Shown: positions 5,499 to 13,036, numbered from the stretch's first letter. The stretch: 22,320 nucleotides of DNA from CALDCK01 sp050618055 (GCA_050618055.1 JBNLVK010000075.1:1-22320), one strand, 5' to 3'. The notes: a model not told the origin generated them from the sequence alone. Program-made: numbers and translations.

Positions 5499-7223
5499 TT
5501 GTCGGGCCCCCCGCTCCAGTTCGTGAATAGGAACGAGACTGCGATCGAGTTCAAGCTGGGCTTTCGCGCAGATCGGTTGGGCTCGCCGTTCCTGAAGTAC
5601 TACGCCGCGGACATTAGATCGGCGCACCCTAGGCACTCCGGCTGGGACCTTGAACGTGTGTATGACACGTACGCGAGGTTCTACGCACCTGCCAACTGCT
5701 TTGACGGCCCCGGTCGCCTCTGCCGGAACGCTGTGATCGTGCTTAACGGGCTCGATGAGATCATCGAACGTCGATCTGCGTCCGATCTCCGTCACGAACG
5801 CGTCTATCACAATCTGGCTCAAGAGCTGGCGAAGATGGGCATCGCGACGGTGTTTCTAGCCACGCCTTTCCATCTCTGGCGTGCAGCACTGAAGAAGAAG
5901 AGGGGTAGGAACGTTCCCGTCGAAGCGCGAAAGCCCTCGGACGTGCTCCTCGGTTTTCCGCCGCGTAGTCGCGGCGGCGAGAAGCCCCGGTTCTGGCTTT
6001 TCTACATGAACTTCGATGCTGTCCTGAAAGAGATCGAGTTCTTCGCGGGCGCCATTCGCGACCAGCCCCAGGGCTCCCGTCGAGTATCGAGTGCGATCCA
6101 TGACGAGACCCGAGGACTGTTTCGGCACGTGTTTAGCCCGGAGGTGTCCGTCTCAGTAATGGGTTTCTCGATGGGTGGCCTGGAGGCTCTGAATGCCTTC
6201 ATGAGAATCCCGTCGAAGATCAATGGCCGGTGCGTGCTGCTGAACTCGGGCGCCGGAATCCACAGCATCTCTCCTCCGGGGATGGGTGAGGACCGTGATC
6301 GGATGTGGCAAGGAGCCGCTGACGGGTTGCGGGGGTTCAAAACCAGAGAGCGGCTTAGGCTCCTGGAGAAGGCTGCGCCAGTTCTTTCTGGGTTGAGCAC
6401 GGCGAGCCGGGGGCTTACTGATCTGGTTCTGTTCGGCGGGGAGGACGAGTTCCGCTATTACCAGGAGCGCTGGAATCGCGATCTCCCGGAACGCATCCTC
6501 GCGCTCACTGGAGCGGCTGATAGCGTGATGCCGACCGAGGCCGTGTTCCAACGGCTGCAGCCGCTGCGCTTCAGGCACGCTATCGGTCTCGATACCGGTA
6601 GCGCTGGTGGTGATGGCCCGAGGCTTGGGGGAGGACTTCCGCCAGGCATCAATTTGATCCAGTTGGCTGGCCTCAACCACATCCTGGAGAACGATCAGCA
6701 GTGGCGAAACTGGTTTTCGCCGGTCGTCTCCTTTATCGGCGCTTTCATCGATGACTCCGACAAGATCATGCTCTCGGACGAAGATGTTTGGATGGTCTTG
6801 GCGTTCGCGGACTTGATCGCGTCCAGCAACCCACCTGTCAAGCGCTTGTTCCCTGATAGGAAGTTCGCGAGATGGGCCGACCCTGTTAAGGAGGGAGTCT
6901 ACGCACCAGCGCCCCCTCAGGATCCAGGCGCGCCAGATCGCTGGAAGTACCTCTTGCACCAGTCCTACCACTACGCCATGGGTCGGTGGGGGAACACCGA
7001 CTTCCGCAAGTGGCAGGGGAGCCGGAAGCGATCTGGGGATTTTCCGGAGTTCATTAGGAAGGGTGTTCGCGATCGTTTCGATGGGGGCGCGGAGTCCGAG
7101 TTGAAGTTGCTTGGGCGCGCTCGGGCCCTGAAGTTCCCGATTCCGACGATGACGCTATCCGAGTTCGTCGGGATGAGGTCGGCTGAAGACCTGGAGCACG
7201 GTCACCTGTTTCCATCCGGCTGA
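5499..7223 (+). CDS. Large alpha/beta hydrolase with Ser-Asp-His triad (574 aa), island effector candidate
   Basis: It starts at a TTG with GAGG 7-8 nt upstream; no better start is near. Elements in order: a strand and turn NAVIVLNGLDE (77-87) in the oxyanion region; the nucleophile elbow VMGFSMGG (220-227) with Ser224; VLLNSG after it; the late acid ALTGAADSVMP (335-345) with Asp341; and QLAGLNHIL (388-396) with His394. This is a complete alpha/beta-hydrolase catalytic triad. A stretch between 90 and 215 and a 170-residue C-terminal part (about 405-574) are extra to the minimal fold, making it far longer than ordinary esterases (250-320). There is no signal peptide or membrane segment, so it is cytoplasmic. 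The substrate (lipid, ester, thioester or peptide) cannot be read off. It sits in the island opposite the OLD nuclease, so a defence or toxin role is possible but inferred. Codons are richer in A/T than in the flanking backbone. Confidence 0.8.
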   Translation: MSGPPLQFVNRNETAIEFKLGFRADRLGSPFLKYYAADIRSAHPRHSGWDLERVYDTYARFYAPANCFDGPGRLCRNAVIVLNGLDEIIERRSASDLRHERVYHNLAQELAKMGIATVFLATPFHLWRAALKKKRGRNVPVEARKPSDVLLGFPPRSRGGEKPRFWLFYMNFDAVLKEIEFFAGAIRDQPQGSRRVSSAIHDETRGLFRHVFSPEVSVSVMGFSMGGLEALNAFMRIPSKINGRCVLLNSGAGIHSISPPGMGEDRDRMWQGAADGLRGFKTRERLRLLEKAAPVLSGLSTASRGLTDLVLFGGEDEFRYYQERWNRDLPERILALTGAADSVMPTEAVFQRLQPLRFRHAIGLDTGSAGGDGPRLGGGLPPGINLIQLAGLNHILENDQQWRNWFSPVVSFIGAFIDDSDKIMLSDEDVWMVLAFADLIASSNPPVKRLFPDRKFARWADPVKEGVYAPAPPQDPGAPDRWKYLLHQSYHYAMGRWGNTDFRKWQGSRKRSGDFPEFIRKGVRDRFDGGAESELKLLGRARALKFPIPTMTLSEFVGMRSAEDLEHGHLFPSG

Positions 7224-7235
7224 TCTCAGGCGTTC

Positions 7236-7261
7236 GTGCAACACCGTTCGCCCGTGTTCAC
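7236..7261 (+). terminator. Hairpin after the hydrolase gene
   Basis: GTG-c-AACAC (7236-7244) pairs with GTGTTCAC (7254-7261): 8 bp with one bulged C and a 9-nt loop, 12 bp after the hydrolase stop. No T-run follows, so it would be at most a factor-dependent terminator or a 3'-end stabiliser. It overlaps the possible right end of the island. Confidence 0.3.
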
Positions 7262-7262
7262 G

Positions 7263-8168
7263 CTAGGTTCGACACACTGGCGCGAATCGCGCCCGAAAGG
7301 TCACCTCCGCGTCGCTCGGCCGAGCGGTGGGCGTGGGACCCTCCGGCCGTAGCCAGCGATCGCACAGGAGTTGCAGTGCTACGCGCGTCGGGTCGGTCGG
7401 GCCCTGTTGGGCGCGGCCGACGGCAGCCGCGCCCCGCCCTACAAAGAGCACCCATGGCTGCGTTCGGGGGCCTTCCGTGCTACCGCCGGCGCCCGCCGCG
7501 TCCTTCGACGCCGCCGTAGGCCTTGGCCCCGGGTACGTCGGCCACGCAGCTTCCCGCCCGGCCGCCCGGCCGCCCGGCCGCACGGCAGGTCCCGTGAGCG
7601 TCGCGCCGAAGGCCACGTTGCCGCCCCGCGCCAGGCGCGGCTCGACGAACTGCTCGACGAAGGTGTCGGGCAGGCCGGGCACGCTGGCATCGGCCAGCAG
7701 CCGGTAGGGGCCGGGCCAGCCCTGAAGGAAGAGCGCGTCGTTGGTGGCGGGCAGCACGCCCGGTCCGGTCAGCTCGCCCGACAGCAGGATCTGGCCGTCG
7801 ACGAAGCCCTCGAGGGCGAGCCCGGTCACCGTGACGCCCGGCGGGAGCCCGCTCGGAATGGACGTCTCGCGCGTTCCCAGTCCGACGCCGCCCGTGGCGC
7901 TCACCCGGAAGATGGCGCGTGGACCGGTCAGCCCGGTCTGTCCCCCGAGCTCGGCCTCGAACACGATGCGCCCGTCCGCGTCGACCAGGGGCGGTGACGG
8001 GAACGCGTCGTAGACGGTGCCGAAGGCGGGGGCGGGCTCGCCGGTCACCGCCAGCACCTCGACGGTGAAGCAGGGGGGCGTCTGTGCGTGGGCGGTCGAG
8101 ACGACCAGCAGAAGGACGAGAGCGGGCAGGCGTCGCAGAGGGTGCCTCCGGGGGCCTTGCCGGCACAT
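7263..8168 (-). pseudogene. Truncated secreted NxxGxxAF-repeat protein (C-terminal half replaced)
   Basis: The first ~195 codons are normal: a Sec signal peptide (LRRLPALVLLLVVSTAHAQ, ending near residue 29), then three repeats of the form h-D-A-D-G-x-I-V-F. These are VDADGRIVFEAEL (62-74), FVDGQILLSGEL (122-133) and ARGGNVAFGATL (180-191), spaced about 58 residues. The intact paralog at 18864-20222 has seven such repeats and a C-terminal anchor. Here, after residue ~195 (plus-strand ~7583), the frame passes through a GC-rich tandem repeat and about 105 residues of low-complexity R/A/G/P-rich sequence with no repeat motif and no anchor. I read this as a gene that lost its 3' half at the right island junction. 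The N-terminal part could still be expressed and secreted. The start is the only ATG available and has no clear Shine-Dalgarno. Confidence 0.65.
7555..7581. repeat. Three tandem copies of CGCCCGGC at the island's right junction
   Basis: CGCCCGGC is repeated at 7555-7562, 7563-7570 and 7571-7578, followed by a partial CGC. It lies exactly where similarity of the broken repeat-protein gene to its paralog ends, so it may mark the recombination joint or be a slippage product. Confidence 0.7.
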
Positions 8169-8211
8169 GGTAGGCCGGAGGCGCCGTCGTCTGCGACCGC
8201 GAGCCCTCCGC

Positions 8212-8217
8212 TACGCT
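8212..8217 (+). promoter_or_regulatory. Putative -10 element for a leaderless gor mRNA
   Basis: TACGCT (TANNNT form) lies 8 nt before the gor ATG, which has no Shine-Dalgarno. The 57-bp gap to the divergent gene leaves little room for a conventional leader. No clear -35 box is seen. Confidence 0.35.
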
Positions 8218-8225
8218 CCCACCCC

Positions 8226-9581
8226 ATGGCCCAGTACGACTACGACCTCTTCACCCTCGGCGCCGGCTCGGGCGGGGTGCGGGCCAGCCGCATCTCGGCG
8301 GGCTACGGCGCACGCGTGGCCGTGGCCGAAGAGCGCTACCTCGGCGGCACCTGCGTGAACGTGGGCTGCATTCCCAAGAAGCTCTTCGTCTACGCGTCGC
8401 ACCTGCGCGAAGAGGTGGAGGACGCCCGGGGCTTCGGCTGGACCGTCGGCCCCCAGACGCACGACTGGAAGACGCTCATCGCCAACAAGGACCAGGAGAT
8501 CGAGCGGCTGAACGGCATCTACGCCCGCCTGCTCGATGGCGCCGGCGTCACGCGCATGGAGGGTCGCGCGCGGCTGCTCGACGAGCACACCGTCGACGTG
8601 GGCGGGCGCCGCGTCACCGCCGAGCACATCCTGGTGGCCACCGGCGGCTGGCCCCACGTGCCCGACATTCCGGGCATCGAGCACGCCATCACCTCGAACG
8701 AGGCCTTCTACCTGGAAGAGCTTCCGCGCCGCGTGGTGGTGGTGGGCGGCGGCTACATCGCCGTCGAGTTCGCCGGCATCTTCCACGGCCTGGGCTCGCA
8801 GGTCACACAGCTCTACCGCGGACCGCTGTTCCTGCGCGGCTTCGACGACGACATGCGCCAGGGCCTGGCCCAGGAGATGCGCAAGACCGACATCGACCTG
8901 CGCTTCGACGCCAACCCGGCCGTCATCGAGAAGGCCGCCGACGGCACGCTGCGCGTCACCCTGGAAGACGGCGCCACCCTCGAGGCCGACGTGGTCATGT
9001 ACGCCACCGGCCGCAAGCCCCTCACCGCCGACCTGGGCCTCGAGGACGCCAAGGTGGAGATGGGCGTCCAGGGCGAGATCCTGGTGGACGAGTACAGCCG
9101 CACGTCGGTGGAGAACATCTGGGCCATCGGCGACGTCACCGACCGCATCCAGCTCACGCCCGTCGCCATCCACGAAGGCATGTGCCTGGCCGCCACCCTC
9201 TTCGACGGCCGGCCCACCAGGCCCTGCCACGAGAACGTGGCCTCGGCCGTCTTCAGCCAGCCGCCGCTGGCCTGCGTGGGCCTGACCGAGCGCGAGGCCC
9301 GCGACCGCTACGGCGACGTCGACGTCTACAAGAGCCGCTTCCGCGAGCTGAAGCACACCCTCTCGGGCCGAGACGCCCAGACCACCATGAAGCTCGTGGT
9401 CGACCCGAAGACCGACCGCGTGCTCGGCGCCCACATGCTGGGCGTGAACGCGGCCGAGGTCATCCAGGGCGTCGCCATCGCAATGACCTGCGGCGCCACC
9501 AAGGCCCAGTTCGACGCCACCATCGGCATCCACCCCACTTCCGCCGAAGAGTTCGTGACCATGCGGGAGAAGGCGGGGTAG
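8226..9581 (+). CDS. gor: Glutathione-disulfide reductase (NADPH)
   Basis: This is a 451-residue cytoplasmic flavoenzyme that reduces GSSG to GSH with NADPH. FAD-binding GAGSGGVRAS lies at 12-21. The redox disulfide is in GGTCVNVGCIPKK (Cys43 and Cys48). The NADP(H) Rossmann loop is VVVVGGGYIAVEFAG (170-184), followed by YRGPLFLRGFDDD, whose arginines fit the NADPH 2'-phosphate as in GR rather than lipoamide dehydrogenase. The second FAD motif is NIWAIGDVTD. The C-terminal HPTSAEE gives catalytic His436 and Glu441. Length is normal for the family (about 450). The ATG at 8226 aligns with the usual start; the open frame further upstream is not conserved in type. A DUF2007 gene follows after 10 bp. 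cysK, also in thiol metabolism, lies about 4.5 kb downstream. Confidence 0.96.
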   Translation: MAQYDYDLFTLGAGSGGVRASRISAGYGARVAVAEERYLGGTCVNVGCIPKKLFVYASHLREEVEDARGFGWTVGPQTHDWKTLIANKDQEIERLNGIYARLLDGAGVTRMEGRARLLDEHTVDVGGRRVTAEHILVATGGWPHVPDIPGIEHAITSNEAFYLEELPRRVVVVGGGYIAVEFAGIFHGLGSQVTQLYRGPLFLRGFDDDMRQGLAQEMRKTDIDLRFDANPAVIEKAADGTLRVTLEDGATLEADVVMYATGRKPLTADLGLEDAKVEMGVQGEILVDEYSRTSVENIWAIGDVTDRIQLTPVAIHEGMCLAATLFDGRPTRPCHENVASAVFSQPPLACVGLTEREARDRYGDVDVYKSRFRELKHTLSGRDAQTTMKLVVDPKTDRVLGAHMLGVNAAEVIQGVAIAMTCGATKAQFDATIGIHPTSAEEFVTMREKAG

Positions 9582-9591
9582 GGCGCGCCGC

Positions 9592-10062
9592 GTGCTGAAG
9601 CCGCGCCAGTCGGGCCTGGCGGTGGTGGGCCGCTTCTTCTACCTGCACGAGGCCGACCTCGCGAAGGCGCTGCTCGAGAGCTACGGCATCGAGGCCTGGG
9701 TGCTCGACCAGCACCTGGTGCGCATGGAGTGGCACCTGGCCGGGGCGCTGGGCGGCGTGAAGCTGGCCGTCGCCGAAGAGAACGCCTACCGCGCGCGGCA
9801 GGTGCTCGAGGACGACTACTCGGAGGTGCTCGACGAGATCGAGGAGCAGCAGCTTCCGGCCCACGCCGACGAGTGCTGCCCGCGCTGCGGGTCGGGCGAC
9901 ACGCGCAGCCGGGAGCGTCGCGCCATGCCGGGCCCCTTCCAGTGGCTGGTGTCGGCGGCCTTCTTCCTGGGGCTGGGCGTGCTGGTGCCGCGCCGCCGTC
10001 TGCGCATTGCGCGCGAGTGCCGCGCCTGCGGCTACCACTGGGCCGCGGAAGAGGCGCGCTAG
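9592..10062 (+). CDS. DUF2007-zinc ribbon protein with membrane segment
   Basis: The 156-residue protein begins at GTG, 10 bp after gor. Residues 10-80 match DUF2007: a strand and helix GRFFYLHEADLAKALLESYGIEAWVLDQHLV, then GGVKLAVAEENAYRARQVLEDD. This is the pattern of small 'putative signal-transducing' proteins. A zinc ribbon follows, built from CCPRCGSGD (95-103) and CRACGYHW near the C-terminus, split by a hydrophobic stretch (about 117-132) that may be a membrane hairpin. The function is unknown; it is likely co-transcribed with gor. Its TAG stop shares the tetranucleotide CTAG with the stop of the convergent gene at 10059. Confidence 0.75.
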   Translation: MLKPRQSGLAVVGRFFYLHEADLAKALLESYGIEAWVLDQHLVRMEWHLAGALGGVKLAVAEENAYRARQVLEDDYSEVLDEIEEQQLPAHADECCPRCGSGDTRSRERRAMPGPFQWLVSAAFFLGLGVLVPRRRLRIARECRACGYHWAAEEAR

Positions 10063-11183
10063 AGGTCGGGCGCGGCGGGCAGGCTGGGCGTCGGCGTCAC
10101 CAGGGGCCGGCCCAGGTAGACCAGGTCGGCCAGGCGCGCCTCGACGGCCGGCCGGTCGCGCCGGGCCTGCGCCATGGCCGGGCTCGCCAGCAGGCGCGTC
10201 ACCGCGTCGCGCTCGGCCGCGATCTCGCGCTCCTCGCGGCGCTGGCGCTCGCGCATGCCGCGCTCGATCTCGCGAAGCTCCGCCTCCGTGGGCTGGCGGG
10301 CCTGCTGCTCTTCCAGCGCCTGCCGGGCCTGGGCGAGCCGCGGGTCGTTCTCGTCCACGGTCTCGTCAGCGCCGGGCGGGCGCGTGGCGGCGCGCTGGTG
10401 GGGCGCCAGCTTGCGCTCGAGCCGCGCGATCACGTGGTCGAGCTGCGCGACGTCGTGCTCGATCGACGCCCGCGACGCGGCGAAGCGCGGATCGTCGAGC
10501 AGGCGCTCGCGCTCGGCGCGCAGCGCACGCAGGTCGTCGACCTGGCGGCGCACGCCTTCCATGCGGGCCAGGCGCTCCTGGGCCCGCTCGGCGCGGCGCA
10601 CGCGCTGGTAGCGCTTCGCGTCGGCGCGGGCTTCGAGCCGCTGCTCGACGCCTTCCGCCGCGAACGCGTAGGTCCGGGTCCGCACCTCGTGGAGCGCCTG
10701 CCAGGCCTCGAGGGCGCGCTCGCGCGGGTCGGCGTGGCGGGCCTGGTCGAGCCGGCGGCTGCGGTCGGCCAGCGCCTGCTCGCGCAGCTCGAGCCAGCCC
10801 AGGTCGTTCACCTGGAGGATGCGCCGGCCCAGGTCGGCGTACTCGTCGCAGGCGATGCCGGCCTGGCGGCAGGCCTCGCGGTTGATCGTGCCCGCCTCCT
10901 CCTCCAGGCCGCCCAGCACGCTCAGCAGGGCCGCGCCCAGCGCCGCGTCCTCCGGCTCCAGGTGCCGGGCGAACAGCGCCTCCGAGGCGGCCACGCGCCG
11001 CGGCTCGGCCAGCCGGTTCACCGCCACGAAGCGCGCCAGCTCGGCGTCCGACAGGGCCGGCTGGTCGGTCACGCGCAGCGGCGCGGCGAGACCGGGCGCG
11101 TCGGGCTCCTGGGCCGGCGCCGGAGCCGCCCACCAGAGCGCCGCGAGAAGGGCCGCCAGGCTGCGGGTTCGGCGCGAGCGCAT
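10059..11183 (-). CDS. Secreted, highly charged alpha-helical protein of unknown function
   Basis: A 374-residue protein starts at the ATG at 11183. A Sec signal peptide (RRTRSLAALLAALWWAAPAPAQ, about 4-25) is clear. The mature part is nearly all helix and very rich in R, E, A and L. Between about 210 and 340, heptad-like runs (RRAERAQERLARMEGVRR, ELREIERGMRERQRREERE) suggest coiled coil. In the middle, NREACRQAGIACDEY carries the only two mature cysteines, which could form a periplasmic disulfide. The pattern is close to periplasmic lipase chaperones (LifO-like: 'R-x-x-x-F-x-x-E-A-x-x-R-L' helices), but no diagnostic motif lets me assign it. It follows the DUF547 gene by 35 bp and is probably in the same operon. 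The longer open frame upstream is only a shadow of other genes. Confidence 0.75.
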   Translation of the reverse strand: MRSRRTRSLAALLAALWWAAPAPAQEPDAPGLAAPLRVTDQPALSDAELARFVAVNRLAEPRRVAASEALFARHLEPEDAALGAALLSVLGGLEEEAGTINREACRQAGIACDEYADLGRRILQVNDLGWLELREQALADRSRRLDQARHADPRERALEAWQALHEVRTRTYAFAAEGVEQRLEARADAKRYQRVRRAERAQERLARMEGVRRQVDDLRALRAERERLLDDPRFAASRASIEHDVAQLDHVIARLERKLAPHQRAATRPPGADETVDENDPRLAQARQALEEQQARQPTEAELREIERGMRERQRREEREIAAERDAVTRLLASPAMAQARRDRPAVEARLADLVYLGRPLVTPTPSLPAAPDL

Positions 11184-11196
11184 CTTCTGTGTGTCG

Positions 11197-11212
11197 GCCG
11201 GCGGGAGCCGGC
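11197..11212 (-). other. Intercistronic hairpin between the DUF547 and helical-protein genes
   Basis: GCCGGC and GCCGGC (self-complementary arms) flank a 4-nt loop in the 35-bp gap. It lies 14 nt before the downstream ATG, so it could slow translation entry or mark an mRNA processing point. There is no T-run. Confidence 0.35.
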
Positions 11213-11218
11213 GCTTGA

Positions 11219-11977
11219 TCAGCGCAGTGCGTTCACCGCCCAGTCGTAATCGAAGTACTCGACGTCGGCCCCGTCGCCCAGCTGCTCGATGGCGCGGCGG
11301 TCGGCGTCCGACGCGAAGCGGGCGGCAAAGGCCAGCGGGCTCGGCGCGAAGTCCTCCTCGAACCAGTCGAAGATCTTCGAGAGCCAAACGGTGCCGCTGC
11401 TGCGGTCGACCCGCAGGCCCTTGCCCCGGTCGGCCATCCAGCGGCGCATGGCGTCGTCGAGCTGGGCGTCCAGGCGGTCGGCCGTGAAGGGCTCGCGGCG
11501 CAGCGCCGGGCACGAGGTGCTGGCGCAGACCACCGCCGCGTGGGCGCGCGCGTCGCCCATGGGCCGCACGATGTCGTGCTCGATCTGGTCGAGGGTGTAG
11601 GGCTTGCCGCCGATGCGTCCGGCCTGGCGCTTCCACACCGGCGAGAACAGCGAGCCGACGTCGCGGATGCTCTCGACCGGCCAGTTCCGCGCCACCACGT
11701 CGATGGCCAGCACGTTGTAGGCGTTCACCCAGAAGGCGAGCCTCTCGTCGCGCGTGCGCAGGGTGGTCGGGTCGCTGCCGGACAGGCTCGCCACCAGCCG
11801 CCGCCAGTCGTCGGACACGGCGATGGCCGCGTAGTCCACCCGCACCCGCGCCAGGTCGTCCACCTCCCGCGTGTGGGCCGACAGCAGCCGCGCATACAGC
11901 GCCTCGTCGAAGGCCGCCGCGGGAAGCGGCGTCCAGAGCGAAGCCAGCACGAACAGAGCGGTCGCGACGCGAATCAT
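11219..11977 (-). CDS. Secreted DUF547 domain protein
   Basis: The 252-residue product starts at an ATG with GAGGAGG 6-7 nt upstream. A signal peptide ends near AAAF (20-23). The DUF547 signature is well kept: RLAFWVNAYNVLAIDVV (79-95), SPVWKR (112-117), YTLDQIEHDIVRPM (127-140), and HAAVVCASTSCPALRREPF (146-164) with the conserved C-A-S-x-S-C-P. The fold has been noted as cysteine-protease or transglutaminase related, with Cys and His candidates present, but no activity is established for the family. It is predicted to be periplasmic or secreted. It is the first gene of a two-gene operon with the helical protein downstream and is divergent from the epoxide-hydrolase-like gene. Confidence 0.88.
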   Translation of the reverse strand: MIRVATALFVLASLWTPLPAAAFDEALYARLLSAHTREVDDLARVRVDYAAIAVSDDWRRLVASLSGSDPTTLRTRDERLAFWVNAYNVLAIDVVARNWPVESIRDVGSLFSPVWKRQAGRIGGKPYTLDQIEHDIVRPMGDARAHAAVVCASTSCPALRREPFTADRLDAQLDDAMRRWMADRGKGLRVDRSSGTVWLSKIFDWFEEDFAPSPLAFAARFASDADRRAIEQLGDGADVEYFDYDWAVNALR

Positions 11978-12077
11978 CGGTGCCTCCTCGGTTCGGGTCG
12001 GATGCCGCGGGGCGCCGCCGGTTTCGGGCCCCGGGATCCTCGCCTTCTTGCGCGGTGCAGGCGGCCTCGGGCGCAGG

Positions 12078-12083
12078 TAGGCT
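12078..12083 (+). promoter_or_regulatory. Putative -10 element before the epoxide-hydrolase-like gene
   Basis: TAGGCT lies 10 nt before the ATG at 12094, which lacks a Shine-Dalgarno. This would give an almost leaderless mRNA. No clear -35 box is seen. Confidence 0.28.
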
Positions 12084-12093
12084 GCAGCGGTTC

Positions 12094-13020
12094 ATGCAGG
12101 ACGCCCACCCCCGCCATCCCGTCCAGCGCGCCGAGGTGCGTGAGGGGGTCACGCTGGCGTACTGGCGGGTGGGGGAGGGCGGGTATCCGCTGGTGCTGGT
12201 GCACGGCTTTCCGGAGACGAAGCGCATCTGGGCGCGCAACGTCGAGCCGCTGGCGGAGGCGGGCTTCGACGTGATCGCGCCGGACCTGCGCGGCGTGGGC
12301 GACTCGGGTCCGGCGCCCGACGGCTTCCACGATCCGCCGGCCTACGCCCGCGACCTGCACGCGCTGGTGCACGACGTGCTCGGGCTGGAGGAGTGCGGGA
12401 CGGTCGCGGGCGACGTTGGCGGCGCCGTCGCCATGGACCTCTCGCTGCGCTTCCCCGGCTTCGTGTCGCGCCAGTGCCTGTTCAACACGCTGCCGCCGCT
12501 GCTGCCCGACGCCTACGCCGCCGCCGGCATTCCCGACGATCCGCCGCGCGAGGGCCTGGCCCAGTTCGACTACTTCCTGCGCCAGGCCCGCGACGCCGAC
12601 GGTCTGCTGGCCGAGCTGGCCACGCCCGAGCTGCGCATGGACTACGTGCGCGGCTTCTACGGCCACCGGCTGTGGGCGTCCGGGACGGCCTTCGGCGCCG
12701 CCGACCGCGACTACATGGCCGAGCCCTTTGCCGACGCCGAGCGGCTGCGCGCCGCCGTGGCCGTCTACGAGCTCGAAGCCGGCAAGCGCGCGCTCTCCGA
12801 GCCGCCGCGCCTGATGGAGACGTCGCCGGTGCCGACCCTCGTCCTCTACGGCCCCGAGGACCCGCTGGTGCCGCCCGCCTTCCTGCGCCGCATGGCCGTG
12901 GCCTTCCCCGACCGGGCCGGCCCGTTCGTGGTGCACGGCAGCGGCCACTTCGTGCAGTGGGAGGCCGCCCCGGTGCTGAACGGCACGCTCGCCGAGTTCT
13001 TCCGCGACCGGCTCCTGTGA
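12094..13020 (+). CDS. Epoxide hydrolase-like alpha/beta hydrolase (Asp nucleophile)
   Basis: The 308-residue protein begins at ATG 12094, where homology-like sequence starts. HGFPETKRIW (37-46) is the oxyanion HGFP of epoxide hydrolases and dehalogenases. Then come DLRGVGDSG, and the nucleophile elbow VAGDVGGAVAMDL (104-116) with Asp107 in place of Ser. The late acid is YGPEDPLVP with Asp256, and the catalytic base is SGHFVQWEAP-like with His285. An Asp nucleophile means an ester intermediate released by water, as in soluble epoxide hydrolases, haloalkane dehalogenases and fluoroacetate dehalogenase. WARN and the cap-region tyrosines favour an epoxide or fluoroacetate-type substrate, but I cannot choose. 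It is cytoplasmic. The next gene starts 16 bp later, so an operon with the membrane protein is likely. Confidence 0.88.
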   Translation: MQDAHPRHPVQRAEVREGVTLAYWRVGEGGYPLVLVHGFPETKRIWARNVEPLAEAGFDVIAPDLRGVGDSGPAPDGFHDPPAYARDLHALVHDVLGLEECGTVAGDVGGAVAMDLSLRFPGFVSRQCLFNTLPPLLPDAYAAAGIPDDPPREGLAQFDYFLRQARDADGLLAELATPELRMDYVRGFYGHRLWASGTAFGAADRDYMAEPFADAERLRAAVAVYELEAGKRALSEPPRLMETSPVPTLVLYGPEDPLVPPAFLRRMAVAFPDRAGPFVVHGSGHFVQWEAAPVLNGTLAEFFRDRLL

Positions 13021-13036
13021 GACACTGCGCGCCACC

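Noticed and set aside
2075..7583. Prophage or transposon carrying its own integrase or transposase, or tRNA-associated insertion
   Set aside because: No recombinase, transposase, phage structural gene or tRNA is seen in or beside the island, and no clear terminal inverted repeats were found.
8211..9533. 440-codon minus-strand frame opposite gor
   Set aside because: Antisense shadow of gor, rich in A/G/V/H with no domains.
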